A stretch of DNA of 64,000 bases, taken from the NCBI GenBank assembly GCA_030159075.1, contig BROG01000259.1, positions 62,001 through 126,000 on the forward strand. Direction: 5' to 3'. Positions within the stretch are counted from its first letter, which is position 1. Each line of letters begins with the position of its first letter. The notes beneath the pieces were generated by a model. It searched no databases. It worked only from the letters and a program-made list of their open reading frames with translations, and had not been told where the DNA came from. Source of the DNA: Atrina japonica. Its lineage: Eukaryota; Mollusca; Bivalvia; Pterioida; Pinnidae. This document shows, piece by piece, positions 20,988 through 46,485 of the stretch. A program made the position numbers and the translations under genes.

Positions 20988-23740
20988 TAGTAATTGGAAC
21001 TCCTATTCCAACTTTAATTTCTGACTCAATACTGCTTCAATCCTCAGAGAAAACAAAACAGTGAAGACCATAATTGTCTTTCGTTTTATTAACATTTTTA
21101 ATTTTTTTTTTATTATCATTACATGAGGTTTTGATGCATAAAATACAATTTGACGTTTCAAAAGTCCTTATGAAAGGTAAAAATAAGAAACATGATGAAT
21201 ATTTCACGATCAATAAGGATATAAAGACAAATGAGCTGGATAGGATACCCAGCATGTCAACATGTTGTAACATTTGTAAGTTAAAATGACATCTTTGTAC
21301 AAAGACCTACTTAAATACAAGTTAAAATCTATTGTTTAAACAACAAGGTTAATTTTCTGAGGAGGTGTCATTCCCTTGTCCCGTTTTACAATGATGACCA
21401 GAAATGATGTGAGTCAGGTATTCAATGCCATGTGCGTTGTCATTTCGACTGTTAGGTGATTTACTTATATTATTTTCATGTACTTTTCATTAATCTTTGG
21501 ATTAAGTTCAAATTTGGTATCATGATAATAGCATAATAGTGTTTATACTACCTTATTTGCTGCGATATACACATTTCAATACAAGTTTTCCAAAGACAAC
21601 CTATATACAAAATAATGTACGATAGATACAAAGCCATTTGTAAGTATAAAGTTTGTTATTAATGACTGATTTCGATTACCTCTCAGGCTAAAATATAACA
21701 GTTCCAATAACTTTAATTCATACATGATATGTTATGTTACAGACTAGATATCGTTTAACAAGTATAAAACTAGGAACACAGCTGTGAGTTAAAAACTCCA
21801 GGAAACTTCACCAGTACAGTACAACAAAAACAAATTCTAATGATGATCATCCAATCACAAAACTGGATCAAATTTCATATCATTGTTTCCATGATACAAA
21901 AAGATAAACAATAAATTTTAAAAGACCACAATTTTTTTAACTGGTGAAGAAATATCTTGCATACTAGACATTCGATAAGGTCTAATTTGTGAAAGAAAAA
22001 CAAATGTAAGTCTTTAAAAATGTTTTCAATCATAATTTACATAATTAACTTACATACATCTCTGGAATCTGCATCTTGGCAATCCTACCAAGTTTGAAGC
22101 CAAATAATTAATTTTACTGCTACAAAAAACATCCCTTTATATGTTAAGTATCACCTACATGTACCAAAAAATAAAAAAATCAAAAAAAAAAATCATCGTA
22201 TATATGTTCATTAAGTAACAACTATAAAAAATATTTTAAATAAGTGAAGACCCATTTTTAAAAAGTTACATACTCTATTAAAATTGATCAAATCATTCAT
22301 AAAACCCAAAAAATTTCATTTTGTTCACAGAGCAGTAAAATGAAAATTCTAAATCCAATTTAAGATATCAAATTTAGCCTGAGAATTTCTGTTTGTGAGT
22401 AAATTTGGAATACTTTATTCTACCCATCAATAATTAAGCAGCACACAGGTAAAATCTTAATATATATGAAATATCTATGAAAGCATGTGTAACCTTTTGC
22501 AACTCACAGGACAAGGGATATACATGTATATAAGTACCGGTAAAGTACAATTAAGGATGGATTTAATTTTCTGACATTATTGTTTTCTAGCTTGAATAAA
22601 AATGATACTCGATATGAGTTAATGCCTTTTTAAGTCCATTTTGTCAGAAAAGCACTTGCATGTACTAGTTGAGATTGGATAATATTGGTGGTAACATATT
22701 TACAATAAAATCTGCACATTCCAATAATAAATGTTCTCATTTCATCCCTACCGTTCACGATGTCATCATCGGGAAATCATTAATTGCACCTTGAGAAGGA
22801 CTAGGGTGAAATAAAATGGGGGTGAGTGTTATTGATGCGGATTATATAAAATAGAGATCTGACCTTTTATAACTCTATCATAAAACAACAAATAAATAAT
22901 AACAGGAACCATCCATAAATAAAAAAAAGATGTGACTTATTTAAACACTACTCACACAACTGAATCAACAGTGTTATCAAGTACCATGGGCCATGAATGT
23001 GAGAAGAACATGAAGAATGAAACGAACATGTCATGTGACAGGGGGAAAAGTCATGATGCTGCAAAATCATGACATGATTAATAGATATATGTAAACAATA
23101 TGCTGTCTGAATCATCAAACTGTTGAAGATAAAGAGCGATCTGTACAAACATCACATTTTATCTGAACCATTCAAAACTTTAGCAAAAAACTGCATCAAG
23201 AGTACCATACTTACAGTACACAATACCGGTTGGCCATCCCTCTACATCTACAGAAAGATAGATGCCGACTTACATAATATGCAGTACAGGCTAAAAACAC
23301 ACAATAACTCCCAGCATTTGTTTAAATATATACACTCACCACTTTCATGTCTCATATATGAGCCAGCGGCTGAAAAAAGGCTTATTTGACAATTTGGGGG
23401 AAAATTGTTATTTTCATGTTCTCAAGACCTTGAATATATGTGGATTTAAAAAATATATAATATGAGAATGAGCGTTTGCAAGAGCACATCTTTATCTATT
23501 TTTGTTTCTGAAGCAAAAAAGCTAAAAAAAATTAAATATTACATTAGACGGAATTCCCTTTTTTCTTCCATTTCACTGGTTATGTAGTAAGGACCCTTTT
23601 ATCAGTCGTTGGCTCATATAAGCTACAGATAGCATCCCTTTGGGTTTTATAATCAAACAAACAAAAATCCCAAAACGTACAAATATCAACAGCAACATAC
23701 AGCAAGACTGATCTTTTATCAGACAATACATTTGTTTATG

Positions 23741-23798
<58 letters not shown>

Positions 23799-25581
23799 TT
23801 CTGTACACTAGTGTTTTAACAAGATCATGACAACCGTTCACATTCACACTGCATATATACACATCAACACCAGGGAGACACCATACAATTCATTTCACAT
23901 AATAAAATAGCATTTTTACACTCGTTAAAAATACAGGTATATAACAAAGCTGCGAAGGTTGTCCAACTGTTGCTATGGTTAAAATCACAACACAAGAATT
24001 GGCATTGTACATCACACTGTTATTTCTCCAGTCTATGGCACCAAGATCACGCTCTGGCCAATAATTTCCTATCAAAACATTGACTGCCTCCAAAGTAAGA
24101 AATCTCCCCCTAGTGAAATATGTATAAAATAACTATAAACTTAGATGTTTGGCTCTGGAACAATTTGACATTCAAGAAACACCATATGCCAATCATTAAT
24201 CAATATTTTCTCATACATTATGGCATTTTTTTTTCAAAATTTACAAATGTAATTCAAAACTTTTTGCACTTTATATATATACATATATTTGTGTGTGTTA
24301 TACATCATACCCACGTTGGCATCAATTGAGGGAGATAACTCTTCCTAGCACTATAAAATGGTCCATGAACCTATGAACTAATCAACGCAATATTAATTCA
24401 CATGACATAAAATAATCTATGATTAAAAACTTAAAGACTTGTGTGTGTCTAGAAAGGAAAAAAAACAGCTCAAACATGAGGACCAGTAGAATATCATTAA
24501 AACATGCACATTTTAACATTTCAAATTATCACATGACTGTCAGAAAACAACATGCGTTTTTCTGATTGTTTATATTAGTGGAAGTGAACCCACTTACACA
24601 CACACACACACACTTCTGTGTACAATATGTTGTGAAAAATATTCCTAGGACATGATACTGTAAAAACGAGAGAAAAAAAGACTGGTGAAAGGATTTTTCA
24701 AAACCTGTACAGATTATATATATCAAAATTATTTTTCTTGGAAATTTCAAAATTTTTCACAAAAAATCTCCCCGTATTCCATTCTTTATTTTTTCTTTGA
24801 CATTTTGCAACATGACCTAACTTGAAATTGTTGTGAAGACAAAATGATAGCATGAAGAAAACTATAATATGATTTTAATTCTGAAATGAAAAGCACCACA
24901 TTAAAACAGAATTGAAAATCAGAAATTAAATTTTGACAAACTGTGACCATATCAAAGAGGTGAAGCACCAAGAAACCAGAATCAGATACTCTACACAGAT
25001 AAGTTGCAAAGACAACTTCTATCTGCGAAAATTACAGTTAGTTGCACAATTAAAAGTACCTGTTTCATGACTATACACCAATAATCGGTCATACAAAGAT
25101 TATAAAAATAAAAATTGCAAATCATTTTTTCTTTCAAAATCTGGCAACTGACAAACATGCATGTCTGACATGACTCAACTAAAACAATTTCCCATTTTAA
25201 TAAATTTCAATAAAATACAAGAAGATCCTCTGATATTAAAAATATTTTAAACAACTATTTTCAACTCTCTCTCTCTCTCTCTCAGATACTGCTGTTACAA
25301 AAACAGTTCTCCATATGAAATTAGAGTCTGGAGGATTCTTAATCCCTACACTTTTAATGAATAGTTCTACGAATCTGTTTTAAACCTAAAAATTCATGAA
25401 AGTCATGTAAACGATAATGGATTCGTGAAGAACTTCAATCAAATGTAAAACACACCTTAATGGCCTTAACTGCTGACTTGGGATTGCGATTTTATCATAG
25501 AATGTCACATGGGCCATATGTAGTGAAAAAGCAAATCTCCTTCTCCTGGTAAGAATCTGGTTTGTCCAGTTGGAGGCTCAC
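20988..25581. other. Gene-poor AT-rich region
   Basis: Over 4.5 kb with only short frames open by chance on both strands (for example 23890-24093 on the minus strand), and no confident exon or TIR. It contains a (TA)n tract (23745-23793), a (CA)n tract near 24595 and a (CT)n tract (25267-25284). If the exon at 25582-25670 is real, this is its first intron. It could also hold the far 3' UTR of the ZCCHC14-like gene. Confidence 0.35.
23745..23793. repeat. (TA)n microsatellite
   Basis: About 24 TA units. Confidence 0.95.
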
Positions 25582-25670
25582 CTGAAGATTGGACTTTTGG
25601 ATTGTTGCCAGGAGGTTTGAGAATTCCCTTTCCACTCAACATACCCATCTTTGATTATTTTTCTCTTACG
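25582..25670 (-). CDS. Candidate coding exon, possibly a first coding exon
   Basis: Minus strand: acceptor ACACTGATTTGCAG before 25670, 89 bp, donor TTCAG/GTGAGC at 25582. Two frames stay open. One starts at an ATG in good context (AAGATGG, 25646-25648) and reads MGMLSGKGILKPPGNNPKVQ; the G/K/P-rich start recalls the N-termini of CAP-Gly proteins such as CLIP family members, but that resemblance is weak. The other frame (RKRKIIKDGYVEWKGN) is open from the acceptor. G+C is higher than the flanks. No matching downstream exon was found, so gene identity and frame are unresolved. Confidence 0.3.
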
Positions 25671-26718
25671 CTGCAAATCAGTGTTTATGTACGCAAATGA
25701 AATCTGATAAACTTGTCAAGCACTGCCTTAGCATTGCATAGAAGCCTTACGCCACAAAATTTGTATTGTGTCTTATTGTATCCTGGTGCCTGTAGTGTGT
25801 CAATAGCATAGACTTTGACAAGGAAATTTGTCTCTGTAAAACAGGGATAAACTGTCTTTGTAACATTCAGACAATAAAACTGGCAAATCAAGAAGATCCC
25901 AGAAGAATGCTGGATTAATCTGAGTAGACATTATGAATCATTCTGCAACTGTGCATTTCACTTTTCATTTTGGATTCATGTTACAAGTTTACAATATATA
26001 CAATGTACGTCTGCAAAAGGGGCTCAAATCTTAGGTCAGCATGGTGCTTCAAAACTAAAAATTTTGTGGTCAGCATGGTGCTTCAAAACTACAAATGTTT
26101 TCAATTAGAGAAATATTTACATGTAAATAAATAATTTATCATATTTACATCCAGGGTTAATAATCCAAGCAAAGTGGCTGAAGATATATTCTATATGTTT
26201 CCCTATTTTGTTCCATCCCAAAGCCATATTTTGAGATACATATTTTTACATAATTCCACTTCACTGCGAATACTTCTACGAATATCTAGCTAGGACTGCC
26301 TGAGCAAAGTGTCTGGCATATCATGTTTGTTCCATGGAACAAACAAGCTAACAGACCACATTATGAATTAATTTCATAAATTATATGAAAAAAAATTTGG
26401 CATGAAATTCACAAAATCTACAAAAAAGTAGAATCTGTCATGTAACATGACACAAGTTATCCTGATACGGTCCCTAAGGACACAAGATCAACAAAAATAC
26501 TATATTACAAGTTCACATATCTTCTGTGCAACATAATATCCACTACTAGGAGGGGAGGATTCTATCTTAATATATGTTGTGATACGGTAGACAGAATCGG
26601 ACGTAAATGTTTATCGTAGGTTCTACCAATAAAGAGCCTCAAATTGCCATCAATACATCTAGTTAAGATAAACATGTAAAACTGTGTAATGGGTCCAGCA
26701 CCATAACACTTACAAATA
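25671..26718. other. Unassigned stretch
   Basis: A 35-bp block recurs at 26036 and 26070 (GTCAGCATGGTGCTTCAAAA), a small direct duplication. No exon was recognised. It is upstream of the candidate exon, so a promoter could lie here, but no element can be pointed to. Confidence 0.3.
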
Positions 26719-26909
26719 GACCCTTTAGCAGTACCTGCGTTCCTGTGATTTTGCCAGACTTCAAGTTGGCAAAATGATACCGATTCCTGGAAAATGACGT
26801 CAAGAAACAATCAGTTACTATAACGACGCTATTTTTTGCGAGTATCTCTATCATTTTGCCAACCGGAAGACTGGCAAAGTCACAGGACCGCAGTTACTGC
26901 TAAAGGGTC
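26719..26909. mobile_element. MITE with ~61-bp inverted termini and TA target duplication
   Basis: GACCCTTTAGCAGTA through TTGGCAAAATGATA (26719-26780) is inversely repeated at 26849-26909, giving long near-complete arms around a ~68-bp loop. TA flanks both ends (26717-26718 and 26910-26911), as for Tc1/mariner-type insertions. No ORF. Confidence 0.8.
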
Positions 26910-27586
26910 TATTACTGAAGTCAAAACATTTTTACTCAACTATAGAAAATCATGAGGTCTGACTGGCTAAGCAGGCAAAGTTGAGATTATTCTAAGACTT
27001 CAGAGAGTTCTTAGGTATCATTGTGCTGAGCACCAATCTTACTTGACGGCACATTAAAAGCACACATCAGTTCTTTAACAGGTTAATCAACACCGGAAAA
27101 TAAATAATGAACAAGGGAAATCTATACTTCAATATTTGGTTTACAATAATCACAATCTGTTTCTTGATATCTACAAAATATAGGGGCGACAGTGTCGGCG
27201 ATGTTCTATACATAGAAATGTCACATGATATCTTCAACCTCACATCCAATATTTGGTAACTACATTGATACGGCAAATGTCATTTCAAATATGGCATTTT
27301 TAAATAGCTATCTCTCAATTTGTGAATCCCTTGGGGACAGAAAAATAATAAAATTAAATATCTTTCATTTCAAAAGTGAAAATTGTTTTACATCCAGAAA
27401 TAAAACAAAGTCATGTTAAAAAATATGAATCACATTAAATTATCAACGTATGTCGTCGATGACTGTAGTCAAAAGATCTGGCGCTATAAAATGAGCACAA
27501 GCACAAAATATCACTCTGCAGTTTGTAAGTCTTTCTGCTGCAGCACTTTCAATGTCAGTACTTAAACTTGTACCATTCTTTTTTTG
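26910..27586. other. Probable 3' UTR of the ZCCHC14-like gene
   Basis: Lies directly downstream (minus strand) of the stop codon at 27587-27589. No coding sequence seen. The poly-A site was not identified. A segment at about 26950-27030 (CTAAGCAGGCAAAGTTGAGA, TTATTCTAAGACTTC) resembles the small insertion at 32083-32224. Confidence 0.4.
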
Positions 27587-40733
<13,147 letters not shown>

Positions 40734-40740
40734 CTGCAAG

Positions 40741-41615
40741 ACAATACAAGATAAAAATGTAGATAAATACAATTATATATGAAACAGTGTAATAAAACAT
40801 GACAACTGTATGCATACATATATGCTGATAGTGCAGAAATGACCTAAGATTGTAGCCGATATTAAAATATATAGACTTGACTCAATCTTAACATAAAACA
40901 TGTAGTCAGTAATCACTCTGACAGATTATATGCAGTGTTCACAAAAATGTTTGAAATCCTTTAAACAAACATTGTGTGGACCTGAGGGCTTTAAAATAAT
41001 CTTCTGTCCCTACATAAATCCCCAGACTTCTAACTTTTCAGTAAACAAGTCAGGGGATTTGGGGGGGGGTTTAAGATACATGTAAGGTCATCATTAACAA
41101 ATTTATCAATTGTTTGATGTACCCTGACTTGCAGTTTCAAGAGTGGATTAGTTGGTAGGCAAATTTCTTAATTTTTCGATAGATAAATTAGAGAAAAAAA
41201 TCAGATTCTTTTTAAGAAAGAAAATAAGTTGGTAGGTCAGGTAAAATCAAATAAGATTTTTTTCCCTTAAAAAATAAGAAGAAGGAAATTTTAATAAAAC
41301 AATCAGTAATTATTTAATTATAGGGTTAGAAATATTCAATCCTGTATATATTCTAATAAACAATCACTCTACAGCAATGATGAAATTAGTCTAACCAATT
41401 ACTTTATAGCATGTGGACATTATAAACGTGTCCAATATAATAATAAGATAACTGTCTGGTGTATAAAAGACCTTTTACATATCTACTCATGATAAATCAG
41501 AAATAACACACACATGTATGGCCATGACCTTGTCCTACATATCTCTTTGATTTTCATCTGTGTGTGTGCGTGTATATATATATATATATATTACTCTGCA
41601 GCAGGCCTACTTAGC
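40741..41615. other. Intron upstream of exon A
   Basis: No exon, SINE or TIR recognised; AT-rich with a short (TA)n near 41575-41590. Confidence 0.4.
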
Positions 41616-41992
41616 TTATCAAACCCTTGGTCAAACTTAGACTCGCCCATGGCCAGATCAATAAATAGTACAACCTTACATGTACATGTATGTCATAACT
41701 CATCAACTCCTGTGGTCAAATTTAGACTCGCCCAGATCAATAAATAGTACAACCTTACATGTATGTCATAACTTATCAACCCCTGTGGTCACATTTAGAC
41801 TCTCCCAGATTAATAGATAGTACAGAATTAATGTCATAATTTTGGAGTGAACAATCACAAGTTCATATTGCATGTAAAATAATTATAATTTTTTTATTCT
41901 AAATGATACATGTACATCCGTGAATTCTTATAGTGGACATAACCATTCTTTGAAATGGGCAGGTTCAAATGTGACTTCAGGGGTTGGTGAGT
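41616..41992. mobile_element. MITE family C (copy 2) with triplicated left arm
   Basis: The left arm (AACTCATCAACTCCTGTGGT, TTAGACTCGCCCAGATCAAT, AAATAGTACAACCTTACATG) occurs three times with about 70-80 bp spacing (starts near 41616, 41697 and 41768) before the single right arm ending CTTCAGGGGTTGGTGAG. Confidence 0.7.
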
Positions 41993-42033
41993 AAATCCTC
42001 ACATTCTGTTTAACAAATATATGTTTTGTTTGA

Positions 42034-42270
42034 ATGGTGTTTTTACAAGCAGCAATCTTTCAGTTACATGTATATGGTCACCTGGAAACAAGTTTTTAAT
42101 GGTGGGGGAGAGAATCAACTGAAATGTACCCAGAGAGAAACCAACGACCTTCCTCAAGTAAACTGGAAACTTCTTAAAAAAAAATCAATTAAGGCTTCAG
42201 TGGGGCTTGAACCTGCACTGACCAGAAGTGAGAGACTTCACAAGTGTGATGCTCTAACCACTCTGCCACA
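42034..42270 (-). mobile_element. SINE family A (copy 8)
   Basis: Tail CAATCTTTCAGTTACATGTA (with a small insertion), TTTTTAATGGTGGGGGAGAG, then box B GGGGCTTGAACCT and box A CTCTAACCACTCTGCCAC on the plus strand. Confidence 0.8.
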
Positions 42271-43085
42271 TTCAGATAAGATGGCGAGGCGGTGTAACCT
42301 TTTGATTATCATATCGATGATTCTACTCACTCTTCGGTTATGACAAGCTGCACGGGAAAAATGCTTTTTTTCCTCACTGGATACTCTCTTACATTGTATG
42401 TATGGTGACAAGTACATGCAGAAACGATTACTCTAGTCAGTGTAATTTTTATGTTATGCTTTATTACCTAATAATTTAATTTTTGTATAAGACAGCAACT
42501 GTGATCGGCCGTTGTATTTATTTTCGCAGATTATAAAGTGTGCACCGCCTCAAACCATATAATTTTTCAATAAATTGAAAAATTGTTAAAGTTAATCCTT
42601 AAAAATTTAAACTAGCCCAATTCAAGAAAGGATTCATAATTAAGACTCCACCCCGCAAGGTTATATAGATTGTACTATAGAAGCCCTTGACAAACAGTCG
42701 CTTTAATTGGCTATTAAACATGCCATTAGAACAAGAAGCTTGAACTCTTTATAATGAAGGTACAGTTGTATGTATACAAAATTTTGAAGAAGGACGCTCT
42801 TCCAACTTACATGTAGCCATATTTTTATAGAGGATATTTGCCAATTTCTAATGAATAGTAAGTTAAATATATCATGTGAGTGAGGCAAAAGAATACATGA
42901 TTATTCATTACATAGTCTCTGCATACATGTAGCATCAAGGCCTCACACTGGGTCTAAGAAAGATGGAGACTTCACTTCTCCCTTTAGCTGTTGGAGGGAG
43001 ACTTCTCACATAAGTAGGGAGACTTCTAAAAAGCCAAGGGAGACGAAGTACCTTTAATCATTTTTAATATATTTGATATATATTG

Positions 43086-43087
<2 letters not shown>
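42271..43087. other. Unassigned stretch
   Basis: No ORF or known repeat. 42940-43050 has three GGGAGACTTC-type words (GGAGACTTCACTTCTCCCTT, GGAGGGAGACTTCTCACATA), a small local repetition. Confidence 0.35.
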
Positions 43088-43118
<31 letters not shown>

Positions 43119-43132
43119 GGGGGGGGGGGGGG
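43088..43132. repeat. T30-G15 homopolymer junction
   Basis: Thirty T directly followed by fifteen G. Confidence 0.9.
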
Positions 43133-43446
43133 ATACCATACACAACACAACTGGGAATTTTCACATAAATTGGCTATAAAATTTGATTCACAAGAAAATC
43201 TCAAATGTAAAGGAATCCAATTTCCTCTTTATATGACACTAGATCTACTGATTAAAATGAAAATTTTCAAATAACATAAATACTTAGTGAATTTTTCACA
43301 ATGAATAAGCAGCTTACCTTACATTTTACTTTTCACAAAGACTCAGTGTGAATTATCTAATTATTTCTCTCTTGTAAAACCCCAGTAATAAATGATAAAT
43401 GTTTCCTAATTTTACTTAAATTATTATTTTTTTTACTTTACCAGTA

Positions 43447-43470
43447 TTTTTTTTTTTTTTGAGGGGGGGG
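43447..43470. repeat. T14-GA-G9 homopolymer junction
   Basis: Poly-T followed by GA and poly-G, about 315 bp after the similar tract at 43088. Confidence 0.85.
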
Positions 43471-44241
43471 GTTAAAATATCAGTAAAAAAATAGCTATAG
43501 CCCAGTAAATGCTCTGCTTTAATAGAAATTACACCAAGTTAATAACTTCACAAAATGTGATACTTGGATTAAATTACGTAGTTGCTTTTATTTAAAGCAC
43601 TAAATATTTTCAAGATTAATTTGTTGTTTACAGTTTAGGCCCTACCATCGATGATATAAGCACCAAGTGATCTTTGTGAGTTGCATAAGCATACAACATG
43701 TCTACATGTCAAACGATTGAAAATCACAATATCTTTCTTTTTTAGTTATTTTACAAATACTGGCATTTTATTTTCTTATTTTATAAGTACTATTGAATTT
43801 CGAGAACGTGCAATGTAAAATGCAATGACATAACTTGCCCAATATCTGCATTTCTTCATCTTGTGTATCACCAACACGTGGTGAAAATTTCTGAGTTTCA
43901 AATCTAATTAAAGGATTATCAGAAATTAATTACACCCCTCTGATGTTGATTGGGCATCTTAAAACACAGAATGAAAAGCAGGTATGCTTAATTAGGTGTG
44001 ACACTTTTCTACAGCATTATACCGATTGTATCACTGGAGGCCTCGGTACTGTAAAAACACAGGTGTGAAAGGCTAGATACATCCTGTATCACTCGTCATC
44101 CGAGATTAGGGCTGAATTAAAGCGATATTTATAATTACCGCCAAGTGATAATAACCCATGTCTGCTATGCGTAGTAAGTTTTAATCCATAGGTAAACTTC
44201 ACTTGCATTCTATCAGGTGTTTTTCACTTGCTACTACAGTC
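43471..44241. other. Unassigned stretch
   Basis: No ORF, SINE or TIR recognised apart from the SINE's target site at the right end. Confidence 0.35.
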
Positions 44242-44511
44242 GTTTATTTATTTGTTTGTTTATTGTTGTTTAACGTCCCACTCAAGAATCTTTCACTCAT
44301 ATGGAGACGTCACCAAATGCCGGTGAAGGGCTTCAAATTTTAGCCTATGCTCGACACTTACGGCCATTGAGCAGAAAGGGTTCTTTAACGTGTCTGACAC
44401 TTACTGTGACATAGGTTTTTTTACTGTCTTAAAAAGACAGGAAAACCAACCTGCTGCCAGCTGGACTTCACTCACGACATTCGAGCGCGCTACCGATGTG
44501 GCAATCGGCTC
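44242..44511 (-). mobile_element. tRNA-derived SINE family B, full copy with 12-bp target duplication
   Basis: Flanked by GCTACTACAGTC at 44230-44241 and 44512-44523. On the minus strand: tRNA-like head (GCGCGCTCGAATGTCG, including box A/B remnants), linker, GTTAAAGAACCCTTTCTGCT, CCGTAAGTGTCGAGCATAGG, CACCGGCATTTGGTGACGTC, CATATGAGTGAAAG, and a tail of AAACAACAATAAACAAACAA. The duplication and A-rich tail show LINE-mediated insertion. Confidence 0.85.
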
Positions 44512-44523
44512 GCTACTACAGTC

Positions 44524-45730
44524 ATAAACAAAAGTCAAGACAGCAGGAGAGCAAAATCTGCGAAATGCAAGGCGACATGAACTTCGTTTTGCGGCAAACA
44601 GAGAGCAACTTTGAGTGATGCAGGGCGACTTTGTCGCCAACATCGCCCTCTAATGTGAGCCCCTGCATGCAGCATGTGCAATTGGCACTCATTCATGTTA
44701 AGGAAATTTCATCGCATTAAAAAGCAAAATTCGTGGGGGAGGGAGAAACATGGATTTTAGTGGGAAAGATGACTCATTTTTAAGGAAGGAAACAACATTT
44801 AAATTTCTGTGAGTCCCAACTAAAATAATCAATGAGTCTCAAGCAATAAACTGTACATGTACGATTTCAGTTTTTATATGTATATATAGCTATACAAATC
44901 GTATAATTAATTTGACTACATAATGATATTATTTATGTACATAAGAACTAAATGTTGATGATTTGATGACATAAATGTATCTTTGACAAGTCAATTGCTG
45001 TTTTTTTTAAACGACTTCACTTAATAATTAACATGATACTGCCATGTTGAGTGACAGGTAAGGTTTTACGTATTTACATGTATGTATGTATGTGTGTCAT
45101 TTACATGTGAATAATACAAAAACCTAAAGGCAAAAAATGAAATTTTAAAACCTGTGGATTATTATGACATTAATTTTTTTACCATATTTCACCAGAAACT
45201 TCTCCGATAGCTTAAGATGTGATGTGTCTATATATATTTATACAACAGGGAATCATGTCCATATAACGCATACATTTGTAAATTTTTTAAAGCAACATGA
45301 GCCAGTCGTTGGCAGAAATTTTACATGCCGATTTTATCTTCTATACAGTGTATATCACAAAGAGATCACCTGGTAGTTAAAAGAACAAATTAACTTTTGA
45401 TGGTTTTTGTTTTGTTTTTGTTTTTGTTTTGTTCTTGTCTTTATCAAAGTATGATTAAGTTCATTGTATGATGGAAGCATGTGTGAATTACTTGTATTTA
45501 TTTCATATTCATACAAAAAAGAATTGTAATATGAGAATAAGTAATACATAGCTTCCGACCACGTTTTCTGAACATTACCTCAGTCTCAAAAACTATTTGA
45601 ACATGCATGGTTAACGTCCTTGGAGTGTTTGACCTAGAGGTCATTTACATGAACAGGTATGACGATTACATCAGTGAAATACTGTTTTGCATTACAGTAT
45701 CTATTTCATGCCTGGAAAACGATATTTAAT
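44524..45730. other. Unassigned stretch
   Basis: Open frames are short and overlap on both strands. A minus-strand frame near 45355-45600 ends at GAG/GTAATG but lacks a credible acceptor. No repeat family matched. Confidence 0.35.
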
Positions 45731-45938
45731 TCATCAACCCCTGTGGTCACATTTAGATTCACCCAGATCAATAAATAGTATGGTCTACTGTCATAATTCA
45801 GAAGTAAACAAGTTCAAACTGAATGTAAAATTATTATAAAATTTTTATTCTTAATCATACACCTCTGAATTCTGACAGTGGACTTGACCATTCCTTGAAA
45901 CAGGCAGTTCCAAATGTGACTTCAGGGGTAGATGAGTG
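45731..45938. mobile_element. MITE family C (copy 3)
   Basis: AATTCATCAACCCCTGTGGT, TCACATTTAGATTCACCCAG, interior CTCTGAATTCTGACAGTGGA, right arm AAATGTGACTTCAGGGGT. Confidence 0.75.
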
Positions 45939-46108
45939 AGGGCTAAGGGTTTTAAATCATGATAAATGTAGGTAATTTCATGTTCAGTGTTATTTTTTGT
46001 TGCATTTAAATGGTTTTGAGCTGATTTGACACTTTTGAAGAAAATGCTGCTGTCACGAATGGCTCATATTGCTTTGAAATAACCTTGATGTCATACATGT
46101 ACACTGTC

Positions 46109-46485
46109 AATCTCTTACACAGAGATGTCAGTCCTTGCATTCCTCAACAATCTCTGTCAACGTCTTGACTTCTGCCAGATTCTGGCAAAATATATAAATC
46201 TACTACAGATTTGGCTCTGTAGCTCTGTATAAGGTATCGATCTTTTTTGGCATATATTTTTAGAATAAAAAAAAAAAACTATTTGTCAATTTGAGGTGAA
46301 AATACTACTTAAAAATCGATATAAACATATAGGGACTATATTTTTGCAAAAAGCTTCCTTACTCTGTGTAAATTGGTTTTATATACATTCTGTGGGTTAC
46401 ATGACCACATGTTTTGGGACTTCTTTTTAGACGTTGACAGAGATTATTGAGGAGTCCAAGGACCGACAACTCTGTGTAAGAGATT
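46109..46485. mobile_element. MITE with ~55-bp inverted termini
   Basis: AATCTCTTACACAGAG, then TGTCAGTCCTTGC and CAACAATCTCTGTCAACGTC on the left; the complement on the right (GACGTTGACAGAGATTATTG, ACCGACAACTCTGTGTAAGA). No ORF. A related sequence (CTCTTATACAGAGTTGTCGG) sits in the left end of the 5.5-kb element at 9730. Confidence 0.75.

Noticed and set aside
45577..45650. Minus-strand frame ending GAG/GTAATG in phase 0
   Set aside because: Phase would fit exon A, but there is no good acceptor and no family resemblance.
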